Shown: positions 33,228-45,395 of the stretch, piece after piece | Position numbering within the stretch: position 1 is the first letter of the stretch | Layout: every line of letters begins with the position of its first letter | DNA from: Blepharisma japonicum | Taxonomy: Eukaryota; Ciliophora; Heterotrichea; Heterotrichida; Blepharismidae | Assembly (NCBI GenBank): GCA_949751835.1 | Contig: CATKHK010000031.1 | Span: forward strand, 391,385-455,384 | Length of the DNA stretch: 64,000 bases | Reading direction: 5' to 3' | Program-made: the position numbers and the translations under genes | Notes under the pieces: generated by a model | The model's input: the letters and a program-made list of their open reading frames with translations, nothing else | What the model was told of the DNA's origin: nothing | The model's database searches: none

Positions 33228-35324
33228 ATGGGAAATTCTATCGAAGCCCTCTCAAAAGAAGAAATAAGCGAAGTTGACTGGGACTTCCTTTCATCAGATT
33301 CTCTTTATTTCTCCTTAAATTCTGATCTTCTGCAATCTGAGTCTGCAAGAAATCTCTACAAATCTGCCTGCACAAATTCCCCAAGATCAGGAGTCGTTTG
33401 GATTTTGACCAAAAAGCTTATAGACTCTTTCAACAAAAAAAATTTACCAATAAATCTAATGCTTCTTCTCAAGCATTTCTTTTCCTTTTTGTATTCAGAA
33501 GGAATTCCTTACCAATTTTTATTCCAAGACAATTCATCAAAGAATCAAGAAGCATATAATAGCTCATTTCATCGACTGGTTCCATGCATGCTTTATTTTA
33601 AATCACACTGTAAAACAGTTTATATCAGCGTCCCACAATCACCGGACTATAACAAAACTATAGAGCAAGCCCATCTTCTAGAAACAATAAAAGTGCATTT
33701 TCAAGAAGTCAATGATTATCTTATGAGCAGAAATGAAAGAATTTATTTGGTAGATGATAATAGAAAAAGCGTTGATATTGATAACATTTATAAGCATTAC
33801 ACAGAAAATCCAGACGAGGACAGCTTGAAAGATCCGTTTAAGCCACAAACCAAAGTATTTTCAATATTCAAAGCAAATATTGAAACTGCAGAATGCGATT
33901 TGACTTCTCCTATGAATTGATTTTTGAATGAGCTGATCACTAAAGTTACCCTTCTGAATCCATTGAAAGATGTACAGAAGATTGGGGCTGCAATTGAATT
34001 ATTGCTGACAATGATGTCAAGCCAACTTTATTATATGGACAAGCCTAATGAAAGAATTAATTATGAATGCTTTAAAGCGTCGCCTGTAGTGGACTTGCTA
34101 ATGGGTCTACAAAAAAATATTTGTCAGCAATTTTCTTGGAAACTCTTAGAAGTAGCAAAGCATCATTGAAAATCAGAAAAACCTAGCCCAGGCTTTCTTT
34201 CAGTATTTTATAATCCAAATTCTCGTGAAAACAGAGAACAAGAGTGCTTATTTTTGACTCCAAAATATGCCTTAGCTTTGACTATTTTATTACAAAATTA
34301 TTCAAGGCTTGAAAACCCTTTTTTAATTCAAAACTGAAATATCGAATGGGAAGAAATCACAGAGCTCTTAATCGAGTAATTTTTATATAGAAATACTGAA
34401 AATTCTCAGGTTCTTTTATTATTTTACAATTTATTATCAAATAATCCCAGCTTTCATACCTATCTCGTTTCTAAATCAGAGCCTGAGCGATTTTTAGAGC
34501 CCATGGTGAAATATCTTTATACAGAAGCTGCTTATTCCTTAAAGTGCAATTTAATTTTGATCATTATTTTGCTTCTATCAAATGATAAAATTTTTTTGAA
34601 ATTTATCAATAGCAGTATCCAGCTTCAACAAATTTCTTGGCTGCAAAATTACAGAATTGAATCCATGAGCCTTGGATCTTGTCTCTTTTTAGGCATTTTA
34701 AGGAAATTTAGAGAAAATTTGAGGAGCTCTAAGAATGAATATTTATATGTGATTTCTTCAAGCTGCTTCTATAATATTGCTGAGTCTTCTACTAATCTTC
34801 ACGAACTAGTATGTATGGACTATTTATCATTGGTCAAGGCTGTCTATAATAAATATACAAACTTGAAAAATAATGAAAAACCTCCAGAAGATATACAAGG
34901 TTGTGTTGAAATTCTGAATTTATTAATTGAAATTTTGGCCAAAATCTTGATCTTCACTTACAATTCTAACCCTTTTCTTATCTATTCAATATTACACCAA
35001 TCAGAGCTGATTGAAAATATAAAAGAGGCAAATATCATAAATAAAAATATAGATATCATCAAAGGTGTTGTAGATTTCTTTTTGCCTAAAATAAATAGTG
35101 ATGAAAATATAATTTTGGTTATCATGAGCTACTCTAAAACGTTCAAAATCAATAGAGAAATTGAGCTTAAAGCATTTGATGGGGCACTCAATGTAGAATT
35201 CTTTGAGGAAAAAGCAAAGTGGGAGAAATGCATGATCCCATTTATATGAACCGATACGAGTAGTTTTTTTTCTCTACCAAATAAAGAGAGAATTTTGCTA
35301 TTTAAGTGTGATGATGGGCTTTAA
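33228..35324 (+). CDS. Dymeclin, one 15-nt intron
   Basis: 693 residues after removing the intron at 34376-34390; several TGA codons are Trp. MGNSIEALS at the start fits the myristoylated dymeclin N-terminus. The C-terminal half matches the family in order: VLLLFYNLLSNNPSFHTYL, ISWLQNYRIESMSLGSCLF, YLYVISSSCFYNIAES, NPFLIYSILHQSELIENI and MIPFIWTDTSSFF. Dymeclin is a Golgi-associated peripheral protein involved in secretory trafficking (DYM in humans). Length is close to the usual 660-730. Confidence 0.88.
34376..34390 (+). other. 15-nt intron in dymeclin
   Basis: GTAATTTTTATATAG. It contains the only in-frame TAA of the gene. Splicing reads LLIENTENSQVLLLFYNLL, which agrees with the dymeclin family at this point. 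Confidence 0.88.
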
Positions 35325-35456
35325 GTTAATTTAATTAATTTTTCTAAGATTATATTTGATAACCTTTTTAATAATTTTTCCTCAGCTTCATGAAAAAGTA
35401 ATTTCCCATGATTCTTGCTTATTATATATTATTAATTGCATAAAAGGTAAACATAG

Positions 35457-36134
35457 TTAAATATGGTATCTAGCTCGTGATCATGCAGCTTCATATCTAT
35501 CTTCTCTAAGGAAAATATTTCCTATTTCATTGTATGCATCAGCATTATTTGGATCAATTCGGATAGCTTCTTTATAGCATTCCATAGCTTCTTCTCTTCT
35601 GCCTAACAATCTAAGAGCATTTCCTTTATTTTTATAATAAAGTGGTTTATTTGGATTGATTCTAATTGCATCGTTATAATGTTTTACTGCTTCTTCATAT
35701 CGCTTTTCATTATAGAAGATAGTTCCTATTTCATTGTATGCAGCATAATCATTTGTATCAATTCGGATAGCTTCTTTATAGCATTCCATAGCTTCTTCTC
35801 TTCTGCCTAACAAACTAAGAGTTATTCCTTTATTTCTATAATAACGTGGTACATTTGGATTGATTCTAATTGCATCGTTAAAATGTTGTACTGCTTCTTC
35901 TAATCTCTTTTCATTATAGAAGATAGTTCCTATGCCCTGGTATGCATCAGCATGATTTGGATCAATTCAGATAGCTTCTTTATAGCATTTTATAGCTTCT
36001 TCTCTTCTGTCTAACAAGCTAAGAGCATTTCCTTTATTTTTATAATAAATTGGCTCATTTGGATTTTTTCTAATTGCATCGTTAAAATATTTTACTGCTT
36101 CTTCATATCTCTTTTCTCTAAGCAAATTAAGCAT
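35457..36134 (-). CDS. TPR-repeat protein
   Basis: 225 residues, entirely tetratricopeptide repeats. The unit is a pair of TPRs of about 68 residues: one with AVKHYNDAIRINPNKPLYYKNKGNAL, one with the AMECYKEAIRIDPNN pattern. Three such pairs lie in tandem. At DNA level this is a direct repeat of about 204 nt (for example starting near 35525, 35729 and 35936). One Arg of the motif AIRIDPN is replaced by a TGA (Trp) in the first pair, as expected from a CGA-to-TGA change. TPRs mediate protein-protein binding; the partner is unknown. The frame has no signal peptide or other domain. A decayed relative lies at 59.17-60.32 kb. Confidence 0.75.
35480..36110 (-). repeat. Three tandem 204-nt repeats encoding TPR pairs
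   Basis: Near-identical blocks about 204-207 nt apart, with strings such as GATAGCTTCTTTATAGCAT recurring once per unit on the + strand. The repeat unit equals two TPR motifs. Confidence 0.75.
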
Positions 36135-36199
36135 AATTATATATTAATGTATATACAAAGCATAGATAAAGGTGAAAAAGCAATAATATAGCAGGAAGA

Positions 36200-36600
36200 T
36201 GAAAAGTATTAGAAGATGCCACACTTTGGATTATTAAGTTTTTTAAAGTTTGGATATATCTCGATAGGGAATTTTGGGCTGCTAGAGGCTGCTATAATTG
36301 TTAGACAAGTTATTTGTTTAGCACAGTGTTGTGGCTTGTGATATAGGCTAATGAGTGATGATCAAGATAACTGAAAAATAGTGGTATTTTGTACTGTAAT
36401 TTTTAGAGTATATATAAACGTAATAGTTATAAGCTATATCTCACTAGTCAGATATTGGGTATAAGTTTATGGGATCACGAATGAAGTAGAAATACTCAAC
36501 AATAAGCGTCTCGAATAAATTGCCAGAATTAATCAGTTATTATGATAAAAGCCCTGCTGAAACAAAAATATATTTCTGATGGATAAATGCATTTCATTTT
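36200..36600 (+). pseudogene. ABCC (MRP-type) transporter remnant, TMD2 region
   Basis: The nucleotide stretch 36200-36370 is a diverged copy of 42255-42430. Conceptual fragments in shifting frames read FLKFGYISIGNFGLLEAAI, then LWLVI-stop-ANE (compare LWLAIWTNES in the other copy) and SYYDKSPAE, which matches the family's FFDxxPxG step before the TMD2 loop. Stops and frameshifts interrupt every frame. Only the start of the second membrane domain is left. Confidence 0.55.
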
Positions 36601-37232
36601 ACTTATTTGACTCAAATTGTTTATTTCTGATTTCAAAGCATTTTTGAATCGACATATTAAAAAAATACTTTTGTAATTCCACACTTTATCTAAGCATGGA
36701 AAGCATCAATTATAAAAATGTTTAACATGATAGAAATTATTTGAAATTTCATTTTCTGATGCCATAGATACATTTTGATTACACAGGTCAATGCTTTACA
36801 TCAAAATGGCCTATTTTAATTGATTTCCATATTTATTTCCGATAGAGTTAATCTAAATTTAGGCTTTTTAAAGTATTTTGTGTGTTAAAAAATATCTAGT
36901 TTAACCAAAATAAAATTCCGATTTAGAAATAGAAAGTCCATATAAAGCCAGAGCAATGATCTTTATGCTTTAATTCAATAATTGAACTAACTTTAGAATT
37001 TTATATATACTCAGCTATTTCTGACTCGATTGAGAATTAGATTCGTTGATGTGGCTTTCTCTTTTCTTATGCTCTCTATGTTGTCTCTCTCATGGCTAAT
37101 TTGATTGAGATAATGCTTGCAAGAGCGTTGAGCTCAAACTGTTGAAAACAAAAACTATATGCTGAGAAAAAAATAGTTGAATTGAAATTATTATTGATTT
37201 TTAAGAAAGGTTAGTTACCTTAGTAAGACTTG
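36601..37232. other. Gene-free stretch
   Basis: AT-rich DNA after the ABCC remnant. Conceptual frames are broken every few codons. I see no clear gene, RNA or repeat. Confidence 0.4.
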
Positions 37233-38661
37233 CTAAGCTTGAGCAAACTCGAAGTCAAGCGTAATTGGGAGATCAGTCTGTTGAACATTATTAGTCACAA
37301 TGTTGCATTGTAAACTACCTGCTACGCAGCCATTGAAAGTCCATCCTGTTGTAGTGATTGATTGACTTGAGGCTGAAGTAGCTGTAAATGAACTTTTTGT
37401 CAACCCAGTTGAGAGAGGATGAGCAAAGTCTATTACAATGTTTGGAAGATTGGCGCTGATCTCGAATCCAATAGAATCGACTCTGCAAGTGCTTCCAGTT
37501 TGAGTTATTGTTTCAGCACAAGCATAGCAAGTAGGGCCAGGTTTGCAACTTACGCAGGAATCAGCACAAGCTAAATAAAAATTTACAAAGACAAGTTGTT
37601 GAAGTACCACTCTCGTCATAAAGGAAGTATCCAGTCGCACATACATCGCATTGAGTGCTTTTTTTCGAGCATCCAGCACAATGGTGGTCTACAGCACAGC
37701 CTAAGTAGAATTTACAGTGAAAATTTTGAAGTTCAACAGTACTATCCTTGCAATCTTGACACCAAGTTGATGACTTTCTGGCTGAGTCAGTATCACAAGC
37801 AGTGCATCCATTAGGATCACAAGTGGTGCAATACTGTTTTGTTGCCATGCATACACCGCCCCCCTGAATGCATACGTCATCGCTGCAACCCTGGGGCATC
37901 ATGCAAGGCTGGACTGCTATCGTTGTACTTGTACCATCATTTAATGTTATTGTATCAAGATTCGCATTTATTGTGGCAGTTTTCGTAAGTATAACTCTAC
38001 TAAAGTTTGCCTTAATTCCTTTACCAAAATAGAAGTTACCTCCAGGCAATGCAAAAGTAGCTGAAGTTTTGGTAATCATAGCAGTTTTAGGCAAAATAAC
38101 ATCCAATGTGATACTCCCTGAAACACTCTTAAAATGAAATACAATAAGGATCCATTTGTCTGTATAATAATTACTTAAAGGAACAGTTATCGGGACATCA
38201 TTCAATGAAGAGGTTGTCGTGGTATCTGAGTAGAAGGAAAGTTTTAAAGTGCCATCTTTTATTGATGAGACAACGTATTTTGGGCCAGTGTTAGGTCCGA
38301 ATTGAAAAATATTGTCACTTATAGTTGATTGAAAATTTACCCAAAATCCAAATGAATACTCATCAAGGCTAGTAATTAAACTGCTAGCGTCTGCATTTAA
38401 ATTCCAAGTTTGACCACCATCCAAATGTATTGAGTCACAGCCAAGCCGACTATCGATATTTGAATTATTATCTGTGCTTATAAGAGGCCCATTGAAACTA
38501 GGAGTCGTCGGAAAGATGCCACCCGGTCTGCTCTCTCCTGTATTTTTGGAACAAGGCCAATCGCCTAGTGGTGTAAATATTCCATTGGCAAATGATAGGA
38601 AGATGAGGATGACAAGAGTATTGAGAGGTTTTAAGTAAACCATTTTATTTATAAAATGCAT
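37233..38661 (-). CDS. LamG-like plus furin-type Cys-rich surface protein, one 16-nt intron
   Basis: About 470 residues from ATG 38661 (or 464 from 38643, which gives the better signal peptide: MVYLKPLNTLVILIFLSF). Residues 60-250 look like a concanavalin/LamG-type beta sandwich (YSFGFWVNFQSTI, WILIVFHFKSVSGSITLDV). Residues 260-390 form furin-like Cys repeats (CTTCDPNGCTACDTDSARK, CAGCSKKSTQCDVCATGYF). A 16-nt intron at 37571-37586 changes frame; after splicing the Cys pattern continues as TTCLSCADSCVSCKPGPTC. The C-terminal 80 residues (FEISANLPNIVIDF) resemble an Ig-like strand pattern. It stops at TAG 37233-37235 without a membrane anchor, so the copy may be cut short relative to large ciliate surface proteins. 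Confidence 0.75.
37571..37586 (-). other. 16-nt intron
   Basis: On the minus strand GTAAATTTTTATTTAG. It links frame 0 to frame 2 and restores an unbroken cysteine periodicity, whereas reading through ends at a stop 5 codons after the TGA at 37561. Confidence 0.85.
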
Positions 38662-41158
38662 TTATTTCACTTTTATAATTTTTGTTAAGAAAATTTTAAT
38701 ATTAAAATTCTGCCTAAAATTTCTGTTGATTGTTTTCAAATGAATGATTTGGGTGGCCAGAACGGAAAAAAATGCAATTCCTATAATATTTGATTCAAGG
38801 CCTTGCTTAGAAATTTGAATTGCTGGCTAGTATTCCCGAATTCTTGGAAAAGTCAGGCTCTTCTTAGATTAACTACTTATATTTTGTCTTAATGCAGTTA
38901 TAGGGAGTTTGGATATTGAATAAGTCTTATAATTAGTGGATAGCTATAACTTAAGCCTTATTCCACGCCATTATTCAAATTTCTAATAAAGAAAATGGTT
39001 TCTAATAAGGAAATTTAATCCTAAGTAATATTTATTAACAATTTTGAAATGTGATATTTCTGTATAAAATTCGATTTTCTAGAAAGATATTGTGAGGACT
39101 ATTTTATTTACACTAATAAATTCAGAGTTTAAGCATAAGGACTTGATGATTTTAATTAAAAAAATTGTTTCACTAACAGCTTTGAACCGAGGCAATACCT
39201 TTTAATAATTAAACCAGAGGCTAAAAACTTACATAAAATTAAACTGATGAGCCAACAAATGAAATGCAGCTATGATAAATTTAAATCGATAAATAAATAT
39301 TTGAAGGTTTCTAATTCGTAATTAGAAAAAAATTTGATTGCCATTTTTTGTAACCTATAGCCTTGCTTAAATAATTCGACCTAAAAAGATCGAATAAAAT
39401 TAAAATGTCCTAAGAAACTTCTTAATCATTTTAGACTTAGAAACAATCTATTTTAAAATTCGTCCAAACCAACAAATTAAATCTTGAATAAACAATAATC
39501 GAAAGCAATACCAAACATACAATTTTTTGAATTTAAATATTTAAAGTATCGAAGAGGAATAAGCAAAATTTTAATAAGTCTTCATAAATTTTTAATTATT
39601 TTAATACAATCTATGCTCTGGATCAAGCAATACAAAGGTGATGGTTCCAATATTTAATGGGATTAAAATGAAAAGGGATCAAAAATAAGTAAAATCTAGT
39701 TGATAAAAATTCCATCAAGCATATTTTATATAAGATATTTTGAAATTCAATATCAGATTCAGTACTGAGCAATTCCTAACTATGGCTATCTTATAGATTT
39801 TTATTCTAACTAAAAGTTGATTTTAGAGATTCTTTCTACCATAGATAGTGTTGTTTTTCTTATTCATTTGATCACTATTAATTCACAGTAGCAAATTCGA
39901 AAATGAAGTATAAGAATTTACCGCATTCTAAGGCTTTAAATGAAATGCAAATTCCATGGTATATTCTATTGGAATATTTTTTAAACAGGTAATTGCTATT
40001 TTTGAAAATCGCTCGACCTTTATTTAAGATCCTAGAGGAGAGAATAATTTTATGAGCTTTAAGTTTCAGTTTAGGTCAAGAATAAATTCATTAATCTTTA
40101 TCAAAAGAAATAAAAAAGGGAGATATAGCTTATGGTAAAAGCTGAAAAGAAAATAAGGAAGAAAATTATAGAAATTTTCTCTTTTCCAAAAAAAGAACAC
40201 TAATAAAGACTATTAAGGACAAAGGATCTGCTCATTAAAATTCTATGTAAAAATTTAGATTGACTTTTTAAAGTTTATAAAAAATGAAATTTATGTGCAA
40301 AATTTTAACAAAATATTTAATAAGGATGGAAATATAAACATTCTAATATTCAAATACAAAAGTGGAAAAATGAAGAATAAACGAAGAAACAAATAGAGCT
40401 CACCATTACACAATAAATTTTCTTAATTTAGAAAAATAAGATCTTTACTTGGAGATTCACATAATGCAAACTCAATATTTTTCCACATCAAAATCGATAA
40501 AGGCGTCACCAATCTTTGACAAAAGCAATGAAATCCCTGAATATCCCTCACATGAAGCAATGATTTCCAATTTAACTGGTAACTTCTTGTAAATCTCCCA
40601 TAAACAATAAGAGTCAACTTGATTATCACTCCAGCCAAATAGTGCTGGATCAAAACAACATATATTCACCAGGGATTGTAAGGTTTCCAATTGCAGGCTA
40701 AAAAATCATAATTGCTCTAGCTATTAATTACGATGCCTAAGAAAGGAGGATTATTTTGGCAGAATCCCTTTCGGATTTTAGAGAAGATGTGGTAAATAAT
40801 TGTATCATTGGGCTAAGGTAGCCAGGTGTCAAGGAATAATTAGAAAAATCAGTCTTCCTGTAACAGATTTTGTAATGAGCTGCCAGACGATTATAAGTAT
40901 AAGCAAAGCTGAGGATTTTTTTCGATTAATAAGACGATGAGGGTTTTTATAACTTGACTTTCGATAATGTAAGGACGAATAAAGTATAGATAAATTAAGA
41001 GATGAATAATGAACTTTATAAGATCACTTAACTAGCACCTAGGCTTAGATTTACCCTTTTTTTGACAAGAACGACTTTTCTTTTCATTTACATATTCCAC
41101 TGGTGCCATTTTAAAGTCCGAATGCTAATTTTCTAAATCAAAGCTATAATGCTATAAT
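38662..41158. other. Gene-poor stretch with uninterpretable ORF fragments
   Basis: About 2.5 kb, AT-rich. Two overlapping minus-strand frames near 40423-40690 (one reading ICCFDPALFGWSDNQVDSY) have coding character but no clear family; a distant resemblance to the NLDP...SDEQLW step of ABCC NBD2 was noted and is weak. The rest shows no gene, tRNA or tandem repeat. Confidence 0.35.
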
Positions 41159-41179
41159 TTACAAAACGTCTTTTTTACC

Positions 41180-41525
41180 GAATTTTCTAAGGAATTTTTC
41201 TAGCTGAGCTGGAATTTTTGCATGTGCTTGCAGCCACCATGATGATATAGCACCACTTGCTTTTTTTATCTGTTCATTTTTTATTTTATGGTATTTGATA
41301 AGATGGGTCGATATTTTAGGTTTTGAAATAGTGATTATACACTCTTCTATGCAAGGATTAAAAAATATATAGATCTTTGTGGCGAGTAAACGAAAGAAGA
41401 AGGGAAAATAGACAGAAATACAATATGTATGCACCTATATCACAACTGTTACAAATACTGCATTGGGATTGTTTTGGGTGCTGTAGTGGTTTTCATCATA
41501 TATATGCACTGAGAATGAATTAGAT
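41180..41525. repeat. Dispersed direct repeat, copy A
   Basis: About 340 nt similar to 44480-44830 in the same orientation. Shared strings include GCTGAGCTGG/ACTGAGCTGG, ATGATGATATA, GATGGGTCGATATTTTAGG versus AATGGGTCAATATTTTAGG, and GAGAATGAATTA. The minus strand is open for 91 codons (about 41159-41434) with IKKASGAISSWWLQAHAK, a basic helix that recalls calmodulin-binding stretches, but the family is unknown. Confidence 0.6.
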
Positions 41526-41589
41526 ATTGATACGCTTTTGGTGCAGTAAAGATTTTACTTTTAAATTTCATTTTATCAGTCAGAATGAG

Positions 41590-43600
41590 CTTTTATTGTT
41601 TTTCATTAACTATGATAAAATTCACCATAGAGACAATGGCAAATTATGCTTTAAGTGAAATACTGAATAATGATAATTCTGATAACAATAAAGACTTGGT
41701 GGTGTTCTCAGAAAAATGCACATTTTCTTATTAAAGCAATTCGCAAAAAATGAGAGATAAGAAAATTCATTTGAAGTTAATTAAATATAAAAAAAGTGAT
41801 GACTTAGCCAAAAGCACCTGAATTTTGCTTTAAAGCAAGGAGAGTTGAGCACCTATAGAAACTGAAAAAGTTTTTCAGCTTGATGTGTATTTATCATGCT
41901 CAGATAGGTGATGAAACACTTATAGATCACAATTAAGATAATCTAAGTCAAGACCAAAAAGCGAGAATTAGCTTGGCAAAAGACATTGCTTTGCTTGATG
42001 ATTCTTTAAGTGCTGCAGATACGCAAGTTGATTCTCATATATTTAGTTAACCCACCAAGTTCAAATCATTTCTCAAGCTGATAAAAAATTTTAGTCCTAA
42101 GTCAAAGAAGCAATGTTTTTCAAGACATATGAAAAGCAGTCGAGAAGAATTGCTTTTTATTCTTGAGCAGTTTAAACAGAAAAATGAAAAGAGCAAGATG
42201 TGAGGAAAATGAGAGTAGAATAACAGATAAAGGAGAAAAAATTATGGTGCTGCAGGAGATGAGAAAACAATGGAAGATGCCACGTTTGTGATTTATTGTA
42301 AGTATTTAAGTAAGATTTACCTCGGAGCGGAACTTTGGGCTGTAGGTGGCTTTTGTGATATTTACACAAGCCGTTTGTTCGGCTACGGCGTTGTGGCTTG
42401 CGATATGGACTAATGAATCAGGCGATGTTCAAGATGAAATGCAAAATTTTTTATTTTTATCACAATAATAATTTTATACTTCCTGGCTGCTTTATATAAA
42501 GTTTTAATAAATCAAATTGTTTTTTATTTTTTAAAAAAATCTTATAAAAATTATTGCGCTATCTCTAAAAGCCCTATTTTATCAATGACAATACTACCTT
42601 ATATGAAATTGTAAGATCCCTAAGTCTTTAAAAAGGAATTTATTCTGATATGAAGGCTGCTATTATTTAATGTCTTAGATACAACATCAGCGTCGAGCTT
42701 TTAGTAAGTTCTATGAAATACATGTGGCTCTTGGTCCTGCTATCTCATGCACCCTTAATGGACTTGTTAAATTTATATAAAGACTAAGCTGACAAAAGCT
42801 TAGCTGCAATGCATATTTGTTTGCTAATTTCTTGGGCCATCTATTGATTTTGGTCAGAATCCCTAATAGAATACAACAATTTGATTGCTTTTCCTCAACA
42901 GCTAATGGAGTATCTGAAGGAGATTTGGAAATGATCACCTTTTAAGGAAAAATCGAAAAAAATTTATCAATGGAATGCCAAGAAAATCTTTCAAATCTAA
43001 TATTTTAATAAACCCCAGAATAAAAAGGTGGAATTCGTTGGCAGCCCAAAAATCATCTCTTTTCAGAGTTATTAACTTATCTGTCGCGACAATCTTTATT
43101 AATAATCAAGACTACAGAAAAATCAGTCTCCACAGCTTGCTTCTCTAAATATCTGAAATTGCTCAATATCCTTTTTTTATAGAGATGTCGGCCCTTCTAT
43201 GAGCTCTTAGATAAGATCCAGCAAAAGGGCACATTTATCTAAGTTTATATGATGGCCTCAATCTATTTTTATAGGTGATGAAGCAAATCTCTTAGAAGAA
43301 GCAAAACAATTAGTTAGTTTTGAAAAGGCTTTTATTAGAATAATAAAATTGTCGTAACAAAATGAAGCTAACTTAAATGCCAGCCATAAAATTGATAAAT
43401 TATTCATGCTAGAATAAACAAAGAAGTTAAAACTGGATTTTTGCTTATTTTTACGCATAGATTTAGGACAATTATTAAATAGGATGCGATCATTTTAATG
43501 GAAGAAGCGACTTGCAAAGAGATAGCCCCGAAGAGCTGGGAAAAAAAAGATTCATTTTTTATGAACTTTATCATGAAAAAGTTATGAAATTTGCTAAGAA
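41590..43600 (+). pseudogene. ABCC (MRP-type) transporter pseudogene
   Basis: Ordered motifs of one ABCC half-to-end survive in mixed frames. From left to right: FALKQGEL before a lost Walker A (about 41820); DQKARISLAKDI (ABC signature) and ALLDDSLSAADTQVDSHIF (Walker B and D-loop, 41950-42045); THQVQIISQAD (H-loop region, 42050-42085); WLAIWTNES at the start of TMD2 (about 42390-42420); a degenerate second signature GDEANLLEEAKQLVSFEKAF (43270-43330); and HRFRTII, ILMEEA and KKDSFF at the C-terminus (43455-43560). Stops, frameshifts and a deletion of the second Walker A region break it. Intact homologs are 1,300-1,500 residues and pump organic anions or conjugates. Confidence 0.72.
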
Positions 43601-44479
43601 ATAAATACTTCAAATTTTGAAATTAAATAATTTTAGTTAGAGTAAGAATGACTTTTTATTGCTTTAATATGATTAAATATTAAGGAAAAACTTAAGTAAG
43701 TGGCTGGCTTGCATGACTTAGAGGGGCTTAACTTAAAAAAAAAATTCCATAAAATTCAAGAAAACAAAGAAAATAAGCTTCCATGAAAAAATAAGTGAAA
43801 AAAGTGTCAGGATTAAGCAAAAATTTATCTAGGGAAATGGATCAGTTTACTTGGCTTGCATAGCTGCGCAATAACTTAATAAAATGACATAAAAATTGCT
43901 AAATTTAAAGGCCAAGTTTAAAGGTAGATAAGATAGAAAAAATTGAAGCCTAGTATTAAATCTCTATAAATACTTATTAATTTTTGATATAAATTTAAAA
44001 AAATTGATCAGATAAATGCAATCGAATGCGTGATTGAAATGGGATTATCAGTATATATACAATACTTCTTGCCTACATTTTAATATTTCCGTATGAAGAA
44101 AAACTTGGAAACTAGTGACTAGAGGAGCAACAAAGGATATGATTGCAAAAAATTTATAAATTTCCTTTAATAAAAGTTATGGCGCAACTAGTTCCTATAT
44201 AATCATAAAATTATATACGGTTTTGTCATCTTTATTATAAGAATTAATGCAAGGCATATTTAGCTTATCCATTTAAAAAAGTTGTTCAATAAAAATATAT
44301 TTTGATTAAATCATAATATTACAATATCAATTATTAAATATAAAGAGATTTATTTTCTTATTAAGAAAGGCTGATTACTCTTAAAGAAGATAGGCTTACA
44401 CTTGATTAAATTATAAAAAAAATCTTAAAAAGTCTTTTTTAAGAATTTCCCAAAAAGACTATAAAAGGATCAAGTTTGA
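43601..44479. other. Gene-free stretch
   Basis: AT-rich DNA after the ABCC pseudogene. No frame longer than about 60 codons with coding character, no RNA gene. Confidence 0.4.
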
Positions 44480-44830
44480 TAACAACTGAGCTGGGATTTT
44501 GCATGGGCTTGCATCCACTATGATGATATAAAGTCTCTTGCAATTTTTATCTGCTCATTTTTGATTTTATGCTATTTGATAGAATGGGTCAATATTTTAG
44601 GTTTGCAATACTGACTATACTCTACTCTACTTTTAGTAAAGAAGGATTAAAACTATACAGGTAGAGTTATGGGCACTTATGATGAATGATGAAGGAAAAA
44701 TAGAGAAAAATTAATATTTAAGGATGCCTACGTCGCAAATGTTACAATTACAGCTTCGGGATTGCTTTTGCGCTTTAGTGGGTTTCATAATATCTATGCA
44801 ATGAGAATGAATTAAGATTAACACACTTTT
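44480..44830. repeat. Dispersed direct repeat, copy B
   Basis: Second copy of the element at 41180-41525, same orientation. Its minus-strand frame is broken by several stops, so it is more decayed than copy A. The two copies bracket the ABCC pseudogene. Confidence 0.6.
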
Positions 44831-45395
44831 TGTCCTGGAATGAATCTTTTCTAAGTGAATTAACAAACTTAATGACAATATTTGATCAGCAAAGCTAATT
44901 TTTCAAGAAATATAGTGATTTCTATGCCAGAATTCAATCTAAAATGCTTATATGAATATTATAGCTATATGAAATTATAAGCAATCTCAGCTCTATTGCC
45001 TCTTATTAAGAATAAAATATGAAGCCTCCTCTATAACTAATTAAAAATTAAGCTTTGGAATGAAATTTTATATAAAAATAAAGAAATTATAAGAGAGGCT
45101 AGTAGCTTGATCGCTTTTTCATTATTTTTAGTGCATATGAAAATCTCTATCTGAATTGCATTTTCCACTAATAATTTTTTCAGCGATACTCTTAACGAAC
45201 TGCATCTGAAAAAGTCTAGAAGTCTGATAGAGTTATATTGGACTTATTCAAGTGCTCATATTTTTATAACCTTAAAATTTCAATTATCTCCTAATATATT
45301 TTGTAATAAATAAAATTGGTAAGAGTTTTAACTTTCAAGTTAAAGAATAAAAAGCTTCAAAAATATTTCAAATAATTTATTTGATAAAATGATAT
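44831..45395. other. Gene-free stretch
   Basis: AT-rich, no coding frame or RNA gene seen. It includes the 3' side of the kelch gene on the minus strand. Confidence 0.4.

Noticed and set aside
38662-40400. Hidden gene in the long gap after the surface protein
   Set aside because: All frames are broken at short intervals even with TGA as Trp, and no motif run could be followed.
40423-40690. Two overlapping minus-strand ORFs as a gene
   Set aside because: Neither has a start context or a clear family; the hint of an ABCC NBD2 step is too short to support a call.
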